Below are positions 34,632-43,327 of a stretch of 64,000 nucleotides of DNA, piece by piece. The notes beneath the pieces were generated by a model. That model was not told the origin of the DNA. It saw only the letters and a program-made list of their open reading frames with translations, and searched no databases. The translations under genes and the position numbers were made by a program. How positions within the stretch are numbered: the first letter of the stretch is position 1; the number at the start of each line of letters is the position of its first letter. This stretch comes from an uncultured Clostridia bacterium (lineage in GTDB: Bacteria; Bacillota; Clostridia; Oscillospirales; Ruminococcaceae), in assembly GCA_944386475.1 (NCBI GenBank), contig CALXBH010000007.1, positions 18,011-82,010 of the forward strand, in the 5' to 3' direction.

Positions 34632-35672
34632 ATGAAACTTACTTTTCGCTGGTATGGGGAAAATGATCCCGTTACCCTGTCGGATATCCGGCAGATCCCC
34701 GGGATGACCGGCGTTGTCTCGGCGGTGTACGACACCCCGCCGGGGGAGGTCTGGCCCCGGGAGAGCATCGCCCGCTTAAAACAACAGGCGGAGCAAAACG
34801 GCCTTGCCTTTGAGGTGGTGGAAAGCGTCCCGGTCCATGAGGAAATCAAGCTGGGCGGCTCGCAAACGGGGCAGCTTTTGGACAATTACTGCGAAAACCT
34901 TCTGCGTCTGGGAGAGGCGGGGGTGAAGGTCGTCTGCTATAACTTTATGCCGGTGTTCGACTGGCTTCGCAGCGACCTTTCCCACCAAAATTCGGACGGA
35001 TCTTTTTCCTTAGCTTATGAGGACAAAACGGTGCTCGCCATGAACCCGCTGGAGGGCGGCTTGTCCCTTCCCGGCTGGGACGAAAGCTACCGGGGGGATG
35101 AGCTTAAAGAGCTGATGGCCCGGTGGCAGGACACTACCGAGCAGGATCTGTGGCGCAATTTTGAGCGCTTTTTGCAGGCGGTGATCCCGGCGGCGGAGCA
35201 GGCGGGCATCCGCATGGCCATCCATCCGGACGATCCGCCGTGGGGGATCTTTGGCCTTCCCCGGATCATCACCGGCGCCCAAAGCGTGCGGAAGATGCGT
35301 GAAATCATGCCAAGCCACGCCAACGGTTTGACCTTGTGTACCGGATCGTTAGGCGCCAGCGGGGAAAATGATGTTACCGCCATGGCGGAGGAGTTTTGCG
35401 ACTATATCCCCTTTGTCCACCTGCGCAACGTGCGCCGGTCAGGGGAGAAGGATTTTACCGAAACGGCGCATTTAAGCGAATGCGGTTCTCTGGATATGTA
35501 CGCCATCGTCAAGGCCCTTGTAAAAAACGGGTTTGACGGTTATGTGCGTCCCGACCACGGCCGGATGATCTGGGGCGAAAAAGGCCGTCCCGGTTACGGG
35601 CTGTTTGACCGGGCGCTGGGGGCCGCTTATGTAAACGGCTTGTTCGAGGCCGCGCAAAAGGAAACAAACTAG
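34632..35672 (+). CDS. uxuA: mannonate dehydratase
   Basis: 346-residue dehydratase converting D-mannonate to 2-keto-3-deoxygluconate. Motifs include FRWYGENDPVTLSDIRQIPGM at the start, AIHPDDPPWGIFGLPRI and VRPDHGRMIWGE near the end. The start follows GGTGAAAGGAT. It is co-directional with uxaC and the mannonate oxidoreductase-like gene. Confidence 0.95.
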   Translation: MKLTFRWYGENDPVTLSDIRQIPGMTGVVSAVYDTPPGEVWPRESIARLKQQAEQNGLAFEVVESVPVHEEIKLGGSQTGQLLDNYCENLLRLGEAGVKVVCYNFMPVFDWLRSDLSHQNSDGSFSLAYEDKTVLAMNPLEGGLSLPGWDESYRGDELKELMARWQDTTEQDLWRNFERFLQAVIPAAEQAGIRMAIHPDDPPWGIFGLPRIITGAQSVRKMREIMPSHANGLTLCTGSLGASGENDVTAMAEEFCDYIPFVHLRNVRRSGEKDFTETAHLSECGSLDMYAIVKALVKNGFDGYVRPDHGRMIWGEKGRPGYGLFDRALGAAYVNGLFEAAQKETN

Positions 35673-35696
35673 GAAAACAGAGAGGAAGAAAGTTTT

Positions 35697-36515
35697 ATGG
35701 AAAAAACAGTGGTGATTACCGGCGCGGCAGGCGTTCTTTGTTCGGCGTTTGCCAAGGCGATGGCTCAAGACGGGCACAAAGTAGCGCTTCTTGATAAAAA
35801 CGGCGAAGCTGCGTCAAAGCTTGCGGAGGAGATCGCCGCCGAAGGGGGAAAAGCGCTGGCGGTAGAGACCGACGTGCTTGACAAACAAAGCCTTTTGGCG
35901 GCCCGGGAAAAGGTGGAGGAGGCCTTCGGCCCCTGCGAGATTTTAATTAACGGCGCAGGGGGAAACCATCCCCGGGGAACCACCGACGGGGAGCAATTTA
36001 CCCCCGGCGATCTGGACGCGGGGACGAGAACCTTTTTTGACCTTGACAAAGAAGATCTCGCCTTTGTGTTTGACTTAAACTTTATCGGGACGCTGCTGAC
36101 CACCCAGGTGTTTGCACAGGGAATGACAAAAAGCGGCGGCTGCATCCTCAATATTTCCTCTATGAACGCCTTCCGGCCGCTGACCAAGATCCCCGCCTAC
36201 AGCGCGGCCAAGGCGGCGGTGTCAAACTTTACCCAATGGCTGGCGGTTCACTTCGCCCCCAGTGGCATCCGGGTCAATGCCATGGCTCCGGGATTTTTTG
36301 CCACCAACCAGAACAAATCCCTTTTGTTTGATGAAAACGGAGAGCTCACCCCCCGCAGCCAGAAAATCATCGCCCACACGCCTATGGGACGGTTCGGTGT
36401 GCCGGAAGATTTGTTGGGTGCCCTGCGCTTTTTGACGGATGACAAAGCCTCGGGTTTTATCACCGGGGTCGTCCTTCCCGTTGACGGCGGATTTTCCGCT
36501 TATTCGGGCGTATAA
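35697..36515 (+). CDS. SDR-type mannonate (fructuronate) oxidoreductase
   Basis: 272-residue short-chain dehydrogenase. The cofactor motif is TGAAGVLCSAFAKAMA, and NGAGGNHP, the catalytic Ser in NISSMNAF and YSAAKAA follow. Position between uxuA and kdgA indicates it supplies the fructuronate reductase step normally done by UxuB, an assignment made by context. The ATG follows AGAGGAAG. Confidence 0.82.
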   Translation: MEKTVVITGAAGVLCSAFAKAMAQDGHKVALLDKNGEAASKLAEEIAAEGGKALAVETDVLDKQSLLAAREKVEEAFGPCEILINGAGGNHPRGTTDGEQFTPGDLDAGTRTFFDLDKEDLAFVFDLNFIGTLLTTQVFAQGMTKSGGCILNISSMNAFRPLTKIPAYSAAKAAVSNFTQWLAVHFAPSGIRVNAMAPGFFATNQNKSLLFDENGELTPRSQKIIAHTPMGRFGVPEDLLGALRFLTDDKASGFITGVVLPVDGGFSAYSGV

Positions 36516-36546
36516 CGGACAGGGAAGAAAGGAGTGCTGTGCCTTG

Positions 36547-37194
36547 ATGAAAAAAGAAGGGGTATTAGCGGATATGAAATCTTTGGGGGCGGTGGCGGTC
36601 GTTCGCGCCCAAGATGAGGATGAGGCGCTGGAGCAGGTGTGGGGATGCGTAAAGGGCGGCCTAAACGCTATCGAGCTCACCTTTACCACCCCGTTTGCCC
36701 ACCGGGTGCTGGAACGGCTGGCCCGGGAATTTGGCCCCCGTATTTTGCTGGGAGCGGGAACGGTGCTGGACAGTGAGATGGCCCGGGTGGCCATGCTCTC
36801 GGGAGCGGATTTTATCGTCTCCCCCCATTTTGATGAGGAGATTGTCAAAACCTGTAGACTTAGCCGCAAGGCGGTTATCTGCGGCGTGGTCACGCCCACC
36901 GAGGTTATGAGGGCGATGGAGGCCGGCTGCGACATTTTAAAGCTGTTCCCCGCGGGGCCGCTGGGGCCGGATTATTTAAAAGCGCTGCTGGGGCCGTTTC
37001 CCTACGCGCAGATCATGCCCACCGGCGGTATCAGCACGGAAAACGCCGGCGACTGGATCAAAGCGGGCGCAGTGGCCGTAGGTGCGGGCGGCAGTTTAAT
37101 GAAAGGGGATATCACCCAAAACGCCCGGGAGCTTTTGGCGCGTATCCGTGCGGCAAGGGAGGAAAAGAAGTGTTTGTATCGTTCGGGGAAATGA
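36547..37194 (+). CDS. kdgA: KDPG/KHG aldolase
   Basis: 215-residue class I aldolase cleaving 2-keto-3-deoxy-6-phosphogluconate to pyruvate and glyceraldehyde-3-phosphate. Motifs are NAIELTFTTPFA, GAGTVLD, FIVSPHFDEE and LKLFPAGPLGPDYLKAL, with the Schiff-base Lys in the last. The ATG at 36547 or a TTG one codon earlier follows AAAGGAG. It overlaps the kinase gene by 25 bases. Confidence 0.92.
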   Translation: MKKEGVLADMKSLGAVAVVRAQDEDEALEQVWGCVKGGLNAIELTFTTPFAHRVLERLAREFGPRILLGAGTVLDSEMARVAMLSGADFIVSPHFDEEIVKTCRLSRKAVICGVVTPTEVMRAMEAGCDILKLFPAGPLGPDYLKALLGPFPYAQIMPTGGISTENAGDWIKAGAVAVGAGGSLMKGDITQNARELLARIRAAREEKKCLYRSGK

Positions 37195-38183
37195 TGATGC
37201 GCTTGTCGCCCCCCGGTGTGGAGCGGTTTGAACAGGCGGAGGGATTTGTCCGCTATTTCGGCGGGGCGGAGGCCAACACCGCCATCGCCCTCTCCCAGTG
37301 GGGGGAGGAGACCTCCTTTGTATCGGTATTACCGGATAATCCCTTGGGGCGCGCCTGCAAAAACGAGCTCCGGCGCTGGGGCGTCGGGGTGAAGGATGTA
37401 CATATGGACGCTTCCAGCGGAGCAAGACTCGGCCTTTATTTTTGTGAAAACGGCGTTTCCAAGCGGCCGTCCCAGGTGGTGTACGACCGGGCGGGCTCCT
37501 CTTTTGCAGGCAGCAAAGCCATCTGCTTTGACTGGAACCGGATTTTGCAGGGAGCCGGATGGTTTCATTTTACCGGCATTACCCCCGCTTTGGGGAAGGA
37601 GCAGCAAACGGCTGTATTAAACGCCTGCCGCACGGCCAAGGGGATGGGAATTCCCGTTTCCTGCGATTTAAACTACCGCTCCGCCTTGTGGGGGACAAAG
37701 GAAGCATCCGAAGTGATGCAAAGCTATCTTCCGTATATCACCCTTTTGATCGCCAATGCGGGCAGCGCTAGGGACGTGCTGGGCATCGGCGGGGGCCTGG
37801 ACGCAAAAGAGCCGCTTAAGGAAGCCGCTAAGGCCGCCCGGGAGATCGCTGAGCAATACTCCCTACCGGCGGTGGCCATGACGGCTCGCCGCTCCTATTC
37901 TGCCAGCCACAACGGCTGGCAGGGCCTTTTGCTGACCGAAGGAAAGGAGTATTATTCCAAAGCCTATGACATCGAGGTAGCGGAGCGCATCGGCGGCGGC
38001 GACAGCTTTGCCGCCGGGCTGATTTACGGGCTCAAACAGCAAAAAGGGCCCCAGTACGCAGTGGATTTTGCCGCCGCCGCGTCCTGTTTAAAGCACACGG
38101 TGCCGGGGGATTATCTGGTGGCAAGTGTGCAGGAAGCGGAACAGCTGATGGCTTCGGACACCGTCATTATGCCAAAACGGTGA
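37170..38183 (+). CDS. kdgK: 2-keto-3-deoxygluconate kinase (PfkB family)
   Basis: 337 residues. PfkB signatures: the N-terminal GEMMMRLSPPG, FGGAEANTAIALS and the C-terminal ERIGGGDSFAAGLIYGL with catalytic Asp. It phosphorylates 2-keto-3-deoxygluconate before the aldolase step. A GTG start lies inside the aldolase gene after AGGGAGGAAAAGAA. Confidence 0.9.
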   Translation: MFVSFGEMMMRLSPPGVERFEQAEGFVRYFGGAEANTAIALSQWGEETSFVSVLPDNPLGRACKNELRRWGVGVKDVHMDASSGARLGLYFCENGVSKRPSQVVYDRAGSSFAGSKAICFDWNRILQGAGWFHFTGITPALGKEQQTAVLNACRTAKGMGIPVSCDLNYRSALWGTKEASEVMQSYLPYITLLIANAGSARDVLGIGGGLDAKEPLKEAAKAAREIAEQYSLPAVAMTARRSYSASHNGWQGLLLTEGKEYYSKAYDIEVAERIGGGDSFAAGLIYGLKQQKGPQYAVDFAAAASCLKHTVPGDYLVASVQEAEQLMASDTVIMPKR

Positions 38184-38205
38184 TGTAAAAGGGAGGGCGC
38201 AGAAC

Positions 38206-38985
38206 ATGAAAATCGGCGCGCAAGGATATACCATCCGGGAATACGCAAAAACCGAGGCGGATATCGCCAAATCCCTGAAAAAGATTTCCGATATCGGGTA
38301 CCGGTATTTGCAGGTGTCGGCCTTTGGACCTATTGACCCCCACCGGCTGCGGGAACTAGCGGATGAAAACAAACTGCAAATTGTGGTCACCCACACGCCG
38401 CCTGACCGGATTTTACAGGAAACAAAACAGGTGATTTACGAGCACGATATCCTGGGCTGCCGCCATGTAGGGATCGGCTGTATGCCGGAAAAGTATACCG
38501 GTTCTTTGGAAGGCCTGCGGGCGTTTTTAAAGGATTTTTCTCCTGCGGCCAAAATGCTGCGGGAATACGGCATGAAGCTGCAATACCACAACCATTATTG
38601 GGAGTATCTGCGGGCGGAAGGCAAAGCGCTTATCGACATCATGGCGGAGGAGACCGACCCGGAGGAATGGGGCTTTATCCTGGATGTCTACTGGACCCAG
38701 TACAGCGGGCGCTGTCCGGCCAAGCAGATCTGGGATCTGGCCGGGCGGATCGATGTCTGCCACTTTAAGGATCTGGCGATGCACGGCAAGGAACAGCGCA
38801 CCGCTCCGGTGATGGAGGGGAATCTCTCCTGGGAGGAGATCATCCCGGCCTGTCAGGAATCCGGCGTAGCCTACGCCATGGTGGAGCAGGATGACACCTA
38901 TGGAAAAGACCCCTTTGAGGAACTTGCCGTCAGCTACCGGAACCTGCAAAGCAAGATTTTATTACCATTTCCTGAGGAGGAATAA
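38206..38985 (+). CDS. sugar phosphate isomerase/epimerase (AP endonuclease-2 fold)
   Basis: 259 residues with a TIM-barrel (Xyl_isom/AP_endonuc_2) fold. Metal-site stretches are LQYHNHYWEY, FILDVYWTQYSG, VCHFKDLAM, and AMVEQDDTYGKDPFEELAVSY. The substrate is unknown; position suggests modification of a sugar or sugar acid feeding the hexuronate path. The start follows AGGGAGGGCG. Confidence 0.82.
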   Translation: MKIGAQGYTIREYAKTEADIAKSLKKISDIGYRYLQVSAFGPIDPHRLRELADENKLQIVVTHTPPDRILQETKQVIYEHDILGCRHVGIGCMPEKYTGSLEGLRAFLKDFSPAAKMLREYGMKLQYHNHYWEYLRAEGKALIDIMAEETDPEEWGFILDVYWTQYSGRCPAKQIWDLAGRIDVCHFKDLAMHGKEQRTAPVMEGNLSWEEIIPACQESGVAYAMVEQDDTYGKDPFEELAVSYRNLQSKILLPFPEEE

Positions 38986-38989
38986 GAAT

Positions 38990-39850
38990 ATGACTGATTT
39001 TGTTTTGTCCGCCTTTGCGGATGAAGCCAGCGAGTCTTTAGAAGGCCAGATCACCGCGTTAAAGCGAAACGGCATCTCCCATATGGAGATCCGGGGCGTG
39101 GGAGGAAAACCGGTAATCGATTATTCGGAAGAGGAGATAAAGAAGATCGCCGGGGCACTTTCCAAAGAAGGAATCTCTGTTTCGGCGGTGGGATCTCCCA
39201 TTGGCAAGGTGAATATTACCGATGATCTGGAAGCTCATTTTAAGCGCTTTTGCCACACGGTGGAAGCGGCCCGGATTTTAGGTGCGAACCGTATCAGGAT
39301 GTTTAGCTTTTATCTGCCGGAGGGAGCTGATCCGGAGGATTATGCCGAAAAGGTTTATGGGGAAGTCAGCCGGATGTGCGATTATGCCGGGAAAAAAGGC
39401 GTTATCTGCTGCCACGAAAACGAAAAGGGGATTTTCGGCGATACAGCGCCGCGGGTAAAACAACTGTACGATCATTGCGCGGGCCTGCGGGGAGTATTCG
39501 ACCCGGCGAACTTTGTCCAGTGCGGGGAAGTCCCGGGGACGTTTTATAAAACCCTGCTCCCTTACACCGAATATCTGCACATTAAAGACGCTTATCAAGC
39601 GGACGGCTGCGTGGTTCCCGCCGGAGAGGGCGACGGCAGCGTGCCGGAGGTTATCGAAGGGTTTTATAGTAAAAACAGCGGGCGCGTTTTGTCGGTAGAA
39701 CCACACCTGACCCATTTTGTGGGACTGTCGTCCCTGCAAAAAGAGGAACTGAAAGGGCGGGAAGGCTACCAAAATGCAGATGAAGCCTTTGACGCGGCGG
39801 TAAACGCTTTAAAAACGATCTTGGACAAGAGAGGGTATTGCTATGAATAA
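38990..39850 (+). CDS. second sugar phosphate isomerase/epimerase
   Basis: 286 residues, TIM-barrel fold. Likely metal-site stretches are GVICCHENEKGIFG, GVFDPANFVQCGE, EYLHIKDAY, and LSVEPHL. The ATG at 38990 follows GAGGAGGAATAAGAAT, directly after the previous gene. It overlaps the oxidoreductase gene by 8 bases. The substrate is unknown. Confidence 0.82.
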   Translation: MTDFVLSAFADEASESLEGQITALKRNGISHMEIRGVGGKPVIDYSEEEIKKIAGALSKEGISVSAVGSPIGKVNITDDLEAHFKRFCHTVEAARILGANRIRMFSFYLPEGADPEDYAEKVYGEVSRMCDYAGKKGVICCHENEKGIFGDTAPRVKQLYDHCAGLRGVFDPANFVQCGEVPGTFYKTLLPYTEYLHIKDAYQADGCVVPAGEGDGSVPEVIEGFYSKNSGRVLSVEPHLTHFVGLSSLQKEELKGREGYQNADEAFDAAVNALKTILDKRGYCYE

Positions 39851-41018
39851 GGTGAGAATCGGTATTATCGGAATCGGCAACATGGGCAGCGCCCATTCCA
39901 AGAGTATTTTGGACGGGAATATCCCCCGCATGGAACTGGGAGCGGTGTGTGATATCGAGCCGTCCAAGCTTTCCTGGGCAAAGGAAAACCTGCCCGGTGT
40001 GCCGCAGTTTCAGCAGTATGAAGATTTGTTGGACAGCGGTCTTGTGGACGCGGTGTTAATTGCAACGCCTCACTATCTCCATCCGGTGATCGCTGTGAAG
40101 GCGTTTCAAAAAGGCCTGCATGTGCTGACCGAAAAACCCGCCGGGGTGTATACCGCCCAGGTGGAGGAGATGAACGAGGCGGCGAAAGCTTCCGGCAAGG
40201 TGTTCGGCATCATGTATAATCAGCGCACGAACCCGCTGTTCCAGAAAATGCGCCAGATCATCAAGGAAGGAAAATTAGGGGAACTAAAACGCTGTGTGTG
40301 GATCATCACCAATTGGTACCGCACCCAGACCTATTATGACTCCGGCACCTGGCGCGCCACCTGGGACGGAGAAGGCGGCGGCGTGCTGATTAACCAGTGC
40401 CCCCACAATCTGGATTTGTGGCAGTGGATATTCGGAATGCCTAACCGGGTGCGGGGCTTTTGCCATTACGGAAAATGGCATGACATCGAGGTGGAGGATG
40501 ATGTAACCGCTTATGCGGAATATCCCAACGGCGCTACAGCGGTGTTTATCACCACCACCGGCGAATATCCGGGCACCAACCGCTTGGAGATTTCCGGCGA
40601 CCGTGGCAAGCTTGTATGGGAACAGGGAAAGCTTACCTTCTGGGAGCTTGATGAGCCGGAGCGCAAGCTCTGCTTTGAAAGCAAGGAGGGCTTTGCCCAT
40701 CCGGAGGTCAGTGTCCATGAAATCCAGCCGGAAGGGGAGGAGACTGCTCACAACGGCATCCTCAAAAACTTTACCGAGGCGATTTTGGACGGCGCCGAGC
40801 TGCTGGCCCCTGGTTATGAGGGAATCAACGGCCTGACTATCTCCAACGCCATCCACCTGTCCGACTGGACCAACGACTGGGTGGAGCTTCCCATCGACAA
40901 GGAGCTTTACAAAAGGCTGCTGGATGAGCGCCGGGCTACCTCCCGCCATAAGGACCATGTGGTGTCCGAGATCTCCGACCTGCGGGGCACCTACAACAGC
41001 CGGTGGGACGTGCGGTAA
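39843..41018 (+). CDS. Gfo/Idh/MocA-family oxidoreductase
   Basis: 391 residues. The Rossmann motif is IGIIGIGNMGSAHSKSI, the EKPAGV motif with catalytic Lys (about 97-102), and NQCPHNLDLWQWIFG. It oxidises or reduces a sugar or inositol-type substrate with NAD(P). It is the last gene of the operon and, with the two epimerases, suggests a second sugar-processing branch. Confidence 0.88.
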   Translation: MNKVRIGIIGIGNMGSAHSKSILDGNIPRMELGAVCDIEPSKLSWAKENLPGVPQFQQYEDLLDSGLVDAVLIATPHYLHPVIAVKAFQKGLHVLTEKPAGVYTAQVEEMNEAAKASGKVFGIMYNQRTNPLFQKMRQIIKEGKLGELKRCVWIITNWYRTQTYYDSGTWRATWDGEGGGVLINQCPHNLDLWQWIFGMPNRVRGFCHYGKWHDIEVEDDVTAYAEYPNGATAVFITTTGEYPGTNRLEISGDRGKLVWEQGKLTFWELDEPERKLCFESKEGFAHPEVSVHEIQPEGEETAHNGILKNFTEAILDGAELLAPGYEGINGLTISNAIHLSDWTNDWVELPIDKELYKRLLDERRATSRHKDHVVSEISDLRGTYNSRWDVR

Positions 41019-41046
41019 ATAGATTGTTTATTAGTTGACAGTAAAA

Positions 41047-41089
41047 AAGAGGGCCGGTGCAAAATTTCACATTTTGCACCGGCCCTCTT
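41047..41089. terminator. terminator of the hexuronate operon
   Basis: A 19-bp perfect stem (AAGAGGGCCGGTGCAAAAT and its complement) with a TTCAC loop, preceded by an A-run and ending in TCTTG. Confidence 0.85.
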
Positions 41090-41160
41090 GAACGTTTTCT
41101 GTAAAGCTTATTGTCTAAAATACCGTTTCGGTCACTATGCAGAAACCCGATTCTACAGTT

Positions 41161-41436
41161 TTATTGTTTCAGCGATTGGGTATGGAATTTTTGATATAGA
41201 AATGCAATGCCGGAAACGGCAAAGAGCAGAAAAGCCGCGATTCCAACAACAAAAAGGGGAGAATGAAATAAAACCGTACTCATTACATAGGCGGCGGTGG
41301 GAGAGTCTTTGCCGCCGATAATCGCAGCATTCGGCTGCTGCAAGGCTGACAGGATCATCACAACAGAAATTCCGGCAACAATTAGCAGCACGGCAGCGGA
41401 TACCATACAGATTATAAGTGGAATTTTTTTCTTCAA
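41161..41436 (-). CDS. small two-segment membrane protein
   Basis: 91 residues with two hydrophobic segments (about 5-29 and 60-80) and no motif I recognise. A TTG start follows GGGAGG at 9 bases. Leftward, downstream of the rubrerythrin-tail array but behind its last terminator. Function unknown. Confidence 0.6.
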   Translation of the reverse strand: MKKKIPLIICMVSAAVLLIVAGISVVMILSALQQPNAAIIGGKDSPTAAYVMSTVLFHSPLFVVGIAAFLLFAVSGIAFLYQKFHTQSLKQ

Positions 41437-41553
41437 AAGCAGATGCCTCCCTTTTTCGACCTATTTTTATCATTGTAACACAACGATTCACACTAGTAAA
41501 GGAATTTATTATGCTATGATTAGAAGAGCCATAAAATAAGCCGGCGAACACAA

Positions 41554-41583
41554 AAAAGAGGACAGCGCACACTGTCCTCTTTT
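41554..41583 (-). terminator. terminator behind rubrerythrin tail 1
   Basis: AAAAGAGGACAG and its complement with a CGCACA loop. On the minus strand it ends with TTTTTTG. It lies downstream of the GDSL gene and the degraded rubrerythrin tail. Confidence 0.85.
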
Positions 41584-41608
41584 CAATATAATTCACTGTG
41601 TGTAGGAA

Positions 41609-41656
41609 GTATTTGCCCAAATACCGTTTCAGCAGCCGGAAAACGCTTTGCCATGG
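41609..41656 (-). pseudogene. rubrerythrin 3'-tail remnant 1 (decayed)
   Basis: On the minus strand this matches the last coding bases of tail 2 (HGKAF...LLKRYF region) with about four substitutions and a 1-base deletion, and the stop codon is lost. It is the copy furthest from the intact gene and the most degraded. It sits 13 bases after the GDSL gene stop. Confidence 0.75.
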
Positions 41657-41668
41657 ATTTTAAGCGGT

Positions 41669-42322
41669 TTATCTGGCAACGAAATACTTGGCGATCTCCT
41701 GCGCCACCAGCTGATGGCCTGCCGCAGTCGGATGATTGACATGGGAGAGATACCGTGTTAGCTCCTCCGGTTCCGAAATATTGCGCTCGAACGCCCTGAA
41801 GCTGTCAGCCAGAGCTACGTCATACTGGCCGGCAATGTCTCGCACCTGTTGGGCGTGCTGTACAAGCTGCTGCCAAAGTTCATTTTGTTCATAATAGGAA
41901 TTGTCCCAGGTAGGGGTACACAAAATCACCTTGCTGTTTTGCTCCAAAGCTCTTTGGAGCATACTCTCCCATGCGCTGCGGGCCTTGCTTAAACCAATGT
42001 GGCGATCGTTTAAGCTGTAGTCAATGACCAGTACATCCGGCTTGTGAGGCAGGACATCGCTTTCAAAACGCTCTGCTCCGCCTGCGGAGGTTTCGCCGCC
42101 GATAGCGGTTACGATCATGTTGATGACCGCAAAGGGAAACCGCTCCTTTACCATCGTATGCAATAGATGGGGGTAGGCGTGAAACGTGTCAATATACGGT
42201 GTTGCAAAATAGCCGGCAGGCACACTATGCCCGTGGCATACGATATTGATAGTGCGGTTATGGGGCCACTGTTTTGCCATTTCGTCCAGCAAAGAGTTTA
42301 GATAGGAAATTCCCTGTATCAT
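41669..42322 (-). CDS. SGNH/GDSL-type hydrolase
   Basis: 217 residues. Block I reads VCHGHSVPAG (the catalytic Ser in GHS), block II has IGGETSAGG, block III DYSLNDRHIG and block V HVNHPTAAGHQ with Asp/His replaced in the family manner. It is probably an intracellular esterase or acylhydrolase; no signal peptide is seen. The ATG follows GGAGG. It occupies the first slot of the rubrerythrin-tail array. Confidence 0.82.
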   Translation of the reverse strand: MIQGISYLNSLLDEMAKQWPHNRTINIVCHGHSVPAGYFATPYIDTFHAYPHLLHTMVKERFPFAVINMIVTAIGGETSAGGAERFESDVLPHKPDVLVIDYSLNDRHIGLSKARSAWESMLQRALEQNSKVILCTPTWDNSYYEQNELWQQLVQHAQQVRDIAGQYDVALADSFRAFERNISEPEELTRYLSHVNHPTAAGHQLVAQEIAKYFVAR

Positions 42323-42414
42323 AGCGTCCTCCGATTATTACAGATTGATAGCGCAGGGCAGAACGGTCAGACCTGTTTAACATTGCCTTGCAGCTCATGA
42401 CAAAAAGGCGGATG

Positions 42415-42452
42415 GTTCTAAACAGAATCATCCGCCTTTCTCCGGATAAAAT
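42415..42452 (-). terminator. terminator behind rubrerythrin tail 2
   Basis: On the minus strand AAGGCGGATGATTC pairs with GAACCATCCGCCTT (one wobble), followed by a T-run (TTTTTGTC). It lies just after tail 2. Confidence 0.7.
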
Positions 42453-42480
42453 CCGGCTATTATTTCTCAACGTATTTCGC

Positions 42481-42540
42481 TTATTTGCCGAAATACCGTT
42501 TCAGCAGGCCGGCAAACGCTCTGCCATGCCGTGCTTCGTC
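42481..42540 (-). pseudogene. rubrerythrin 3'-tail remnant 2
   Basis: On the minus strand it encodes DEARHGRAFAGLLKRYFGK and a stop, with no gene body upstream. It is 57/60 identical in DNA to tail 3. The similarity stops sharply before DEAR. Confidence 0.88.
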
Positions 42541-42557
42541 ATAAAAATCCGAATGGC

Positions 42558-43007
42558 TTAATGTTCTGTCTGTCTTTTTGTGTAATCAATATGTCCTAAT
42601 AACTCGATGCTGTCCATATATTTGTCATAGGCATGTTTCCCGGACTTTTTGATAGCTTTGTCCCTAACCACCTGCACTAAGCATCGATTCGTTTGGTTGT
42701 AAAACATAATTCTCATAGACACTTCCATAATAGCAGAGTAGCCTGAAATTGCAATCGTTCCCATCTCTTCCTTGGCGACTGAAGAGTAATGAATTTCGTT
42801 ATTTGCTCTTTTCAACGCCGCTGTTACATCTTTCAAACCACTGCCCGCAATTTTTTCCACTTCCAGTGCCTGTATAGTGGATTTTGAGAAATCATCCTCA
42901 ATCACAGCATTTATCATGGATAACATTTGTTCCCAGCCGATTGGCCAAGTTAGCTCATAATACAGTGTTGTAAACACTTTTCCTTTTTCAATTTTTAGAA
43001 GTTGCAT
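42558..43007 (-). CDS. hypothetical protein in rubrerythrin-tail array
   Basis: 149 residues, AT-rich gene, no family recognised. The sequence looks like a soluble alpha/beta protein (QLLKIEKGKVFTTLYYELTWPIGWEQMLSMI...RKQTEH-type basic end). The ATG at 43007 follows GAGGTGA; a GTG at 43016 overlaps that site. It is flanked on both sides by displaced rubrerythrin tails. Confidence 0.7.
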   Translation of the reverse strand: MQLLKIEKGKVFTTLYYELTWPIGWEQMLSMINAVIEDDFSKSTIQALEVEKIAGSGLKDVTAALKRANNEIHYSSVAKEEMGTIAISGYSAIMEVSMRIMFYNQTNRCLVQVVRDKAIKKSGKHAYDKYMDSIELLGHIDYTKRQTEH

Positions 43008-43147
43008 TGAACTCACCTCAACAAAAAATAGGTTGCCTTCATGACAGCACGACCTAATGGTTTTGCACCCCTTACGATCCTATTCATCAGATATCGTAAT
43101 CAATTCTACAAACGCTGTAATGAGCCACAAGAACCCCTTTTTATATA

Positions 43148-43182
43148 AAAAGAGTATGCCATCAAAAATGATAGCATACTCC
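43148..43182 (-). terminator. terminator behind rubrerythrin tail 3
   Basis: On the minus strand AGTATGCTATC and GATGGCATACT form the stem with loop ATTTTT, followed by CTTTTTATAT. It is nearly the same hairpin as behind the intact rubrerythrin gene. Confidence 0.85.
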
Positions 43183-43213
43183 CTCATTTTTTGCAAGAAA
43201 GTTGATTTATTTG
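43170..43213. repeat. 3'-flank direct repeat, copy A
   Basis: 44 bases covering half of the terminator, the 3' untranslated stretch and the rubrerythrin stop. It matches copy B at 43964-44007 in 42 of 44 positions. Confidence 0.9.
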
Positions 43214-43269
43214 CCGAAATACCGTTTCAGAAGGCCGGCAAACGCTCTGCCGTGGCGTGCTTCGTCGCG
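43207..43269 (-). pseudogene. rubrerythrin 3'-tail remnant 3
   Basis: On the minus strand it encodes RDEARHGRAFAGLLKRYFGK and a stop (63 bases). Nothing rubrerythrin-like precedes it. Compared with the intact gene's end (RDEARHG...LLKRYFK) it differs at 15 of 60 aligned bases plus one codon, but its 3' flank is almost identical. Confidence 0.9.
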
Positions 43270-43327
43270 GAATAACAATGAAAAAATCGCATAGAATAAG
43301 CATTTTATAAAATAACTCACACTCGAC

